This document shows, one piece after another, positions 31,075 through 36,679 of a DNA stretch of 36,679 nt. Source of the DNA: Acanthamoeba lenticulata (taxonomy: Eukaryota; Discosea; Longamoebia; Acanthamoebidae); NCBI GenBank assembly GCA_002179805.1, contig NAVB01000513.1, positions 1 to 36,679 of the forward strand, read 5' to 3'. Each line of letters begins with the position of its first letter. The first letter of the stretch is position 1. The notes below the pieces were generated by a model. The model did no database searches and was not told where the DNA came from. It saw only the letters and a list, made by a program, of their open reading frames with translations. The position numbers and the translations under genes are program-made.

Positions 31075-33318
31075 ATGGCGGAGGTGTTTGATGAGCTCCT
31101 GGTGTCTCTCCAAACCAAGGCCGGCACCCTCCGCCCAGGCGGCTCCGGGCGCCGCAGTCGGGCGCCCATGTCCATATCCCTCTCCTCCGGCGGGTCTGGC
31201 GGCGCTGGCGGGAGCGGCGGCCCGCCGCTGACCCTCCGCCGGGGCGGCGCGGCCGGCGGCCCGCCCATCAGCCGCAACGGCAGCGGCCGCTCGGCCCCGT
31301 TGCTCGTCTCGCTGACCCAAGGCGACGACATTGCTGACGCGTCCGACGTCCGGTCCATCTGGAACCGCAGCGAGTCGGTGACGGAGCTCGTCCAGGAGTT
31401 CTTGGGCGAACCCAGCGGCGGCAGCACCAGCGCCAGCGGCGGCAGCACCGCCACCGGCACGCAGGACCCGACGGTGCCCGGGCGGCCTTCGCCCATGTCG
31501 CCGCCGTTGGGCATGCGCACCCTCAAGGGCCGCGTTTTGTCCAAGACCGTCGGCACGGCGCGCCTGCGCGAAGCCGAGCGCTTTGCGCTGGAGGCCCTCG
31601 GCTCCTCCCACCACGCCGTCCCGCTCGACGCCGGCGTGGGCGCGGACGTGGACGACTCTCTGCGGGCTTCGAAGCCGCTCTCGGCCGACGATGTTGGCGC
31701 CGCCGCGGCCACGCGCCAGCGGCAGGACAAGGACGACGAGTGGACGCGCCTGATGCAGGGCCTCTCGGCCAAGCCCGCTACCAGCAGTGGCGAGCGCCGC
31801 GTGGTCTTTCGTGAGGAGGCGCCGCCGCCGCGCCAGGTAGGCAACAACGACGACGAGTCCCCAACCACGCTGGACCAGCTGCTGGCCCAGCTCGAGGTCG
31901 ACCCGAGCGAGCGGACTCTGCCCGCGCCGCACTCGGCTCCGTTCGACGCCGTGCCGACACGCCACGCCGCCCACGGCATTGTGCCGAGCCCACGGAGCCA
32001 TCCCGTCCCGCACCACCGCTCGGAGGAGCAGTTGCACTACCGCAACCCGCCCCACCAGCACCGATCACTGTCCTCGCCTGCGCTCTTTGGACCGCCCTCA
32101 AAGGCTTCGGCCGCCTGGCCCGGCGCACCGCGAGGCAACAAGATCGGCGTCGACATGCGGTTGCTCAATGAGCAGCTCAATGACGGGTACGTCTGCTTTT
32201 TTTTGTTTTTTTTGTTTAATATTAGTTTTCAAAACATTTTTTCTTTTTATTTATGGACGGTCTGCTGCAGGCCGATGTTGCCCAACGATTCTGCTGCGAT
32301 CCGGTTGGAGGACAGCGCACCGCCAGGCGCTTGCGCTCGCTGTACGTTACTCTCCCTCGTCTTCGCTTTTCGTTCTTCGCATACGCTTTTATTGCATTTT
32401 ATGCCGTCGTTCAAAATTTGATGATTTTATTTTTATTTTTTGTAGGCCACATCACCATCGTCGCGGGGGAGCCCAAGCTCAAGGCCCTCCACCGCGTCTA
32501 CCACCCGCAGTGCTGGCACGTCACAGCTTGCCCTTCTCCCAACCCTCTTCGACACTTGGTCTCACTCTGGTCTCTCTCTTGGAGCGCAGGGTCTGCAATC
32601 AATGCCTGCGTCCGCTCAACACGGGCGCCTTCTTCATGCTGAAGGGCGTGCCCCACTGCCAGTACTGCACCCACCAGCTCACGATGCCCTCGTGCCATCA
32701 CTGCGGCGAGCCGGTTCGTCCAGTCCACCTTCTCGGCGGTGCCGAGTGCGCCGCGTTGGCTGCTCACGCTGACTTGACTGGATGCTGCAGATCAAGGACG
32801 CGCCGGTGCGGATCGCAGGCGACCAAACGTGGCACAGGGCGTGCCTGCATTGCATGCAGTGCAAGAAGTCGCTCATCTACGAGACCTGCAACGACGAACG
32901 CGGCATGCCGCTCTGCTCCGAGTGCGCTGAACCGTGCGTTCCCCCCCCCTCTTCAAGGATCTTGCTTGCTTGCATTGCGTTGTGCTCCAACTTTGTCTGA
33001 CACACGACCACTTGACCCATCCAGAGCGCCCAGCTTCCACTGCGCCGCCTGCAGCAAGCCCATCCACGGAGAGATCTTCGTGGCGATGAACAAGGTACTG
33101 CACTCCTCGTGCAAGGCTGACTGACACCTGTGGGATCACGATGAGGAATGGCTCTCTCGCTGACCCATGTGCCCCATGAACCCAAACAGAACTGGCACGA
33201 GGGCTGCTTCGTGTGCGCGGTGTGCCAGACGCCTTTTGCGCACGCCTACTACGCCGGCGTCGACGGCCGCCCCTACTGCCCCCTCCACATCCGCCCTTTC
33301 CGCTCCACCTCTTCCTGA
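31075..33318 (+). CDS. Three-LIM-domain protein with paxillin-like LD motifs
   Basis: Exons are 31075-32186, 32271-32341, 32446-32515, 32590-32713, 32791-32933, 33025-33094 and 33190-33318, giving 572 residues. The first 370 residues are one low-complexity exon with LD-like motifs: VFDELLVSL at residues 4-12, TELVQEFL at 103-110, EWTRLMQGL at 222-230 and TLDQLLAQLE at 265-274. In paxillin such LDxLLxxL helices bind FAK and vinculin. The C-terminal 190 residues hold three LIM zinc modules: CARC...HPQCWVCNQC...HCQYC, CHHC...HRACLHCMQC...CSEC and CAAC...HEGCFVCAVC...CPLH. Paxillins have four LIMs, so this is paxillin-like rather than a clear ortholog. A cortical or adhesion scaffold role is inference. 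One intron is GC-AG. Confidence 0.8.
32516..32589 (+). other. GC-AG intron, LIM gene
   Basis: TGCTG|GCACGT to GCGCAG|G, 74 bases. Only this splice gives HPQCWVCNQC, the exact C-x2-C-x2-C spacing of a LIM module; the nearest GT donor (CAC|GTCACA) would insert residues between zinc ligands. Confidence 0.85.
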
Positions 33319-33342
33319 TATTCCCCTTTTTGTAAAAATCTA

Positions 33343-33348
33343 AATAAA
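33343..33348 (+). terminator. Putative polyadenylation signal AATAAA
   Basis: The first of several overlapping AATAAA copies, about 25 bases after the LIM gene stop, in the 93-base convergent gap before the UBAC1-like stop. It is a motif match only. Confidence 0.45.
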
Positions 33349-33411
33349 TAAATAAATAAACAATCAAAACTAAATCCATTAAAAAAACCAATTTAAAAAA
33401 AACATTGGTGA

Positions 33412-34888
33412 TCAGTACAACCCGCCAAAGCTGTCATTGCCGCCATCGCCATTGCCGCCATCATGAGGCAGGTCCTCAAAGTCGTCCTCATCCTCGTCGC
33501 CGTAGTCGAGACCGCCGGCGCCGCCGCCCAGCAGCGCCGCCGCCTGAGCCGGGTCGCTGAAGAGGGCATGGATCTGGAGGATGATGGGCCCCACCTCGGG
33601 GTCGTTCAGGTACTCTGCGGCCAGGCGCGGGTCCTGGATCACCCGCTCGAGCGCCTGCAAGACGTGCGCCGACTGCAGGCCCGCTCGGAAGGTCGGGTTC
33701 GCCAAAAAGGCCTGCAGGGCGTCGTCATGGCCGGCCTCTTCATCCTCATCCTCTGCCACATCTTCATCGTCGTCCCCACCCTCTTCATCTTCGTCGACGT
33801 CTTCTTCGTCAGCCACATCATCGTCGTCTTGGCCCTCTTCTGCACCGTCGTCCTGGCGATCGCTGAGCAGCCAGGCGAGGGCGGCCTCTTCGTCGTTGCC
33901 CGCCAGGCGCAGCGCACGGGCGACGTCGTCGGCCGGGAAGCCCATCTCGCCCAGCCGCTGCGCCGCTTCGGCGTCGACCACGAACCCACGGGCTAGGGCC
34001 AGCGCCCGCCGCCGCTCGGCCGCCGTCAGCGGCGCATCGAGTTCGCTGCTGCCGCTGCCATCACCGCCGCCGCCACCACCGTGAACGAGGAGCCATTCCA
34101 TGGCCGCGCGGGCGTTCATGCCGTGGAGGAGGAGCGCCTTGCGCGCGTGCCGCGGGGCAAAGCCCATCTCGACCAGCCCGCGCAGGGCAGCACGCGGCAC
34201 CGGCGGCAGCCGCTGGCGCGCTGGCCGCTGCTGCTCGCCGGGCCCGGCACTATCAGCGGCCGGCGTCGCCGTTGGAGATGACGATGACGCCTCAGAGGCT
34301 GGCGCTGGCGCTGGCGTCTGCGAAGAGGCCGAGATGAGTGAGTCGCGCCGCTTGGCGGACCGCTTGTTCTTGGTCTTGTTCTTGGTTGTTGTCTTCCTTT
34401 TGGCTTTTCTTGTTGTCCGCAGACCTGCCGTGGCGGCGAGGATGGCCTGCGCTGTGGGTGCCGATGAGAGAGCCTCGGCATCGTCGCCGACAGGCCGCGA
34501 GGAAGTTCGTGCGGCTGGCGTACGCGTCGCAAGCACAACCTGCAGGGAGTTGTGAATGTATCAAGGCGTGAGGCTGAAATGAATCAAATTGATGGGCTTT
34601 ATGTGGGGGCGTACAACAACATCTGGCGAAGGTGGTCATGTACGGGGCAAAGCGCAGGTCAGTAAAGAGGTAAGGATGGGCAGGTAAGTGAGAAGGCGAA
34701 CCTCCATCTGTTAGGCCAGCCGCCTTTAGAGACTTAGCATCGAGCAAGCGGCCGTTGACGATGAGCTTCTGGGCTTCAGGGCCAGGCACCAATCGGCGGA
34801 CACTTTCTCGAAATCGATCCAAGGAAAGGTGTGGGTCTGCATCTATTGTATGCAAGCGTCCATTGATCTCCTTCACCCGCAGCTTCAT
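33412..34888 (-). CDS. UBAC1: UBAC1/KPC2-like UBL-UBA-UBA-STI1 protein
   Basis: Exons are 34888-34702, 34622-34615 (8 bases) and 34539-33412, giving 440 residues; human UBAC1 has 405. Residues 1-70 are a ubiquitin-like domain (MKLRVKEINGRLHTI, QKLIVNGRLLDAKSLKAAGL, TDGDVVVVL). A basic linker (KAKRKTTTKNKTKNKRSAKRR) follows. UBA1 is about 180-218 (LRGLVEMGFAPRHARKALLL), UBA2 about 252-290 (RLGEMGFPADDVARALRLAG), then an Asp/Glu block and an STI1-like region at about 341-395 (FLANPTFRAGLQ, DPEVGPIILQIHALF). This order matches UBAC1, the adaptor subunit of the KPC E3 ligase, which binds ubiquitinated substrates and the proteasome. The tail is Gly/Asp-rich. Confidence 0.8.
34615..34622 (-). other. 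8-base microexon, UBAC1-like gene
   Basis: The coding strand is CGCCAG|ATGTTGTT|GTACGC. Flanking introns are 79 and 75 bases, GT-AG, typical of this window. It joins G|AT GTT GTT in phase and makes TDGDVVVVL, the usual end of a ubiquitin-like domain. Skipping it breaks the reading frame. Confidence 0.78.
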
Positions 34889-35103
34889 CTTTCCTCACGT
34901 GGATGTGCAGGTAAGTTTGATTCACTGCGCGCCTTTTTTCTGTCGTTACGTTTTGGTTTCGTAAAATTTCAAAAGGAAAATGTTGGCGCCATCTTGATGA
35001 ACTGGTCCCAACACTGTGCAATTACTTGACCAGGGCTTTGGCTTGTACAAACAGTGAAATATCCTTGTGCTACCAACAACATGTGTCAGACTTCTTGGGC
35101 GGC
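34889..35103. promoter_or_regulatory. Intergenic region, SCP-x 3' end to UBAC1-like promoter
   Basis: 215 bases between two minus-strand genes. No further element is recognised. Confidence 0.45.
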
Positions 35104-36621
35104 TTAAAGAGCCGCCTTCTTCTTGTTGGACCCGAAGAGGTGGCTCAGCTTCATCGCCGCACCCATGTTGCCAGATATCTGCGCCACAACAACAAAGACA
35201 AAGATGTGAGTCCGTCATGATGAAGACTTACATCACGTGAAGCGCACACACCTTGAGAAGACCCTTGAGGAAGGCGCCCTGGGCGTCGAGCTTGCCCTGG
35301 ACCAGGTCGACAAAGTCCTTCTCCGCCAGCGTGAGCGTGCAGTCAGCGCCAGACGACGCGCCAGCGGTGACCTTACCCTTGGGGCCCGACTTGAGGTCCA
35401 CCGTCCACGTCTTCTTGTTGTCGCCTCCGCTGGCGATTACGAACTGGTACACGGCATTCACCTGCACACGATGTCATGGCCGGGCCGACATGGCGGGTGA
35501 GCTTCTTGAAGCCAAAGGTTTGACAGTTCGGCAGGCGAGCACCTTCTGCACGAGCGAGGCGTCGGCCTCGACCCGCTTGGCGATCTCGCCGAACACGGCC
35601 TCGGCCGAGACGCCGCCAGCCGGCGCGCTGGCGGTGTTGGCCACGGGCTCAGGCTCGCCGGGCACCAGGTCGGTCCGCTCGTCGATGGCCGGGTTGAAGC
35701 GGTCGGCCGGGTAGGGCTGGGCGGCCTCCGGGAAACCCAGCCGGTAGAGCGACACCACGACCGCGCCGCCTGCAGACGAGTGCACATGAGTCGACAGCCC
35801 GATGGCTTGCGAGGCAAAAGCAAAAGCGGCGGTGATGTGGCGTACCGAGGCCGAGGTTGTGCTGGAGGGCAACCTTGGCGTTGGGCACCTGGCGCTTGCC
35901 GCACATACCGCGCAGCTGCCAGCAGAGCTCAGCGCACTGGGCCAGGCCGGTGGCGCCCAGCGGGTGGCCCTTGGAGATGAGCCCGCCCGACGGGTTGACG
36001 ACCCACTTGCCGCCTTTCGATCGCGGCGCGGCCCGAGTCAGCACATGATTCTTCAAATTCTTATCGTACAAAAAATAATTAATTATTCGCGCACCATAGG
36101 TGTTGTCGCCGTTGTCGACCACCTTCGCGGCCTGACCCTCGCCGGCCAGCCCGAGGCCTTCGTAGGTGATAAACTAGTGTTTGCAGCACGCGGATGTGAG
36201 CTAATGACCACGATGGACCACGATTATTAATACTGTTAGAGTCCACGACACGAACCTCGTTGCAGGAGAAGCAGTCGTGGAGCTCAACGACCTGAACGTC
36301 CTGGGGCGTGAGGCCCGTCTGGCGGTAGATCTTGGCCGCGGCGTTCTTGGTCATGTCGTAGCCCACGGCCTTCATGCACGACTTCTCCTCGAACGTGGAC
36401 GGGAAGTCGGTGGCCATGGCCGACGCCAGGATCTCGACGGCCTGGTGTTGCAGGTTGTGCTTCTTGACAAACTCTTCGCTGCACACGACGGCCGCCGCGG
36501 CGCCGTCCGACGTCGGGCAGCACTGGAGCATGGTGAGGGGTCCGAAGACCTTGCGCGACTTGAGGATGTCCTCCTTCGTGTACTCGTCCCGGAACTGGGA
36601 GTAGGGGTTGTTCACCGAGTG
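35104..36621 (-). CDS. SCP2: Sterol carrier protein x, thiolase C-terminal part plus SCP2 domain (5' partial)
   Basis: Visible exons are 36621-36256, 36173-36095, 36013-35846, 35769-35543, 35461-35252 and 35178-35104, coding 374 residues; about 170 N-terminal residues, with the first active-site Cys, lie off the window. SCP-x is a peroxisomal 3-ketoacyl-CoA thiolase for branched-chain and bile-acid-type substrates, fused to a lipid-carrier domain. Thiolase marks are [50 protein letters not shown] (catalytic His) and [19 protein letters not shown]. The SCP2 domain runs from about [18 protein letters not shown] through [13 protein letters not shown] to [15 protein letters not shown]. The C-terminus is KKKAAL, not the canonical PTS1 SKL/AKL. 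Bases 36622-36679 are the 3' part of an intron. Confidence 0.93.
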
Positions 36622-36679
36622 CTGCACTCGACAAAACGCGTCGTGTGGTGAGAACCGGCCATCACCAACAGAGAGCAAA

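Noticed and set aside
31036..32061. 341-residue minus-strand Ala/Arg/Gly-rich open frame opposite the LIM gene
   Set aside because: Shadow of the GC-rich first exon of the LIM gene; no motifs.

Overview
This window is nuclear DNA of a GC-rich, intron-dense protist, and I think it comes from Acanthamoeba or a close amoebozoan. The coding sequence is GC-rich, while the introns are short (mostly 55-120 bases), richer in A and T, and often begin GTACG. The protein set is eukaryotic: an F-box protein, ArfGAP, LIM protein, CENP-P, Nopp140/SRP40, AATF, Iwr1, a PAPS-type transporter and SCP-x. The first gene carries a choice-of-anchor A domain of the kind described in the Jonah lectins of the Acanthamoeba cyst wall. 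I rebuilt 18 genes by eye, with about 82 complete introns. Every model has an open reading frame and consistent splice phase, but none has transcript support.

Layout: 1-2384 (+) is the 3' part of a Ser/Thr/Pro-repeat, choice-of-anchor A surface or wall protein, facing a berberine-bridge-type FAD oxidoreductase (4218-2471, -). A run of minus-strand genes follows: a type II membrane DUF6625-like glycosyltransferase (6062-4383), an ArfGAP with a very long charged tail (9531-6228), a small HYR-like secreted membrane protein (10368-9685) and an F-box/TPR protein (13790-10786). An ELO fatty acid elongase (13955-15056, +) is divergent from the F-box gene and convergent with an aldo/keto reductase (16732-15416, -). 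A D123-family ATP-grasp protein (18684-17056, -) is divergent from CENP-P (18815-20452, +), which converges on IWR1 (22432-20507, -). An FCP1-like phosphatase (23803-22637, -), an SLC35B2/B3-like transporter (26050-24347, -) and AATF (28921-26214, -) follow. AATF shares a 244-base divergent promoter region with NOLC1/SRP40 (29166-30676, +). The window ends with a LIM protein carrying LD-like motifs (31075-33318, +), a UBAC1-like UBL-UBA-UBA-STI1 protein (34888-33412, -) and the 3' part of SCP-x (36621-35104, -, continuing off the window).

How the genes relate: this is ordinary nuclear gene space, not an operon or a mobile island. Themes recur: ribosome biogenesis (AATF, NOLC1), RNA polymerase II assembly/import or CTD-type dephosphorylation (IWR1, FCP1-like), ubiquitin (F-box/TPR, UBAC1), Golgi or secretory functions (DUF6625, SLC35B, ArfGAP, surface proteins) and lipid metabolism (ELO, SCP-x).

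The most unusual signal is in the splicing. There are six GC-AG introns, a strong candidate U12-type AT-AC intron in the SLC35B gene, and an 8-base microexon in the UBAC1-like gene. Each is supported because the splice restores a conserved domain in frame. I saw no CRISPR array, transposon, rRNA or tRNA gene, and no undescribed multi-gene system that I could defend.
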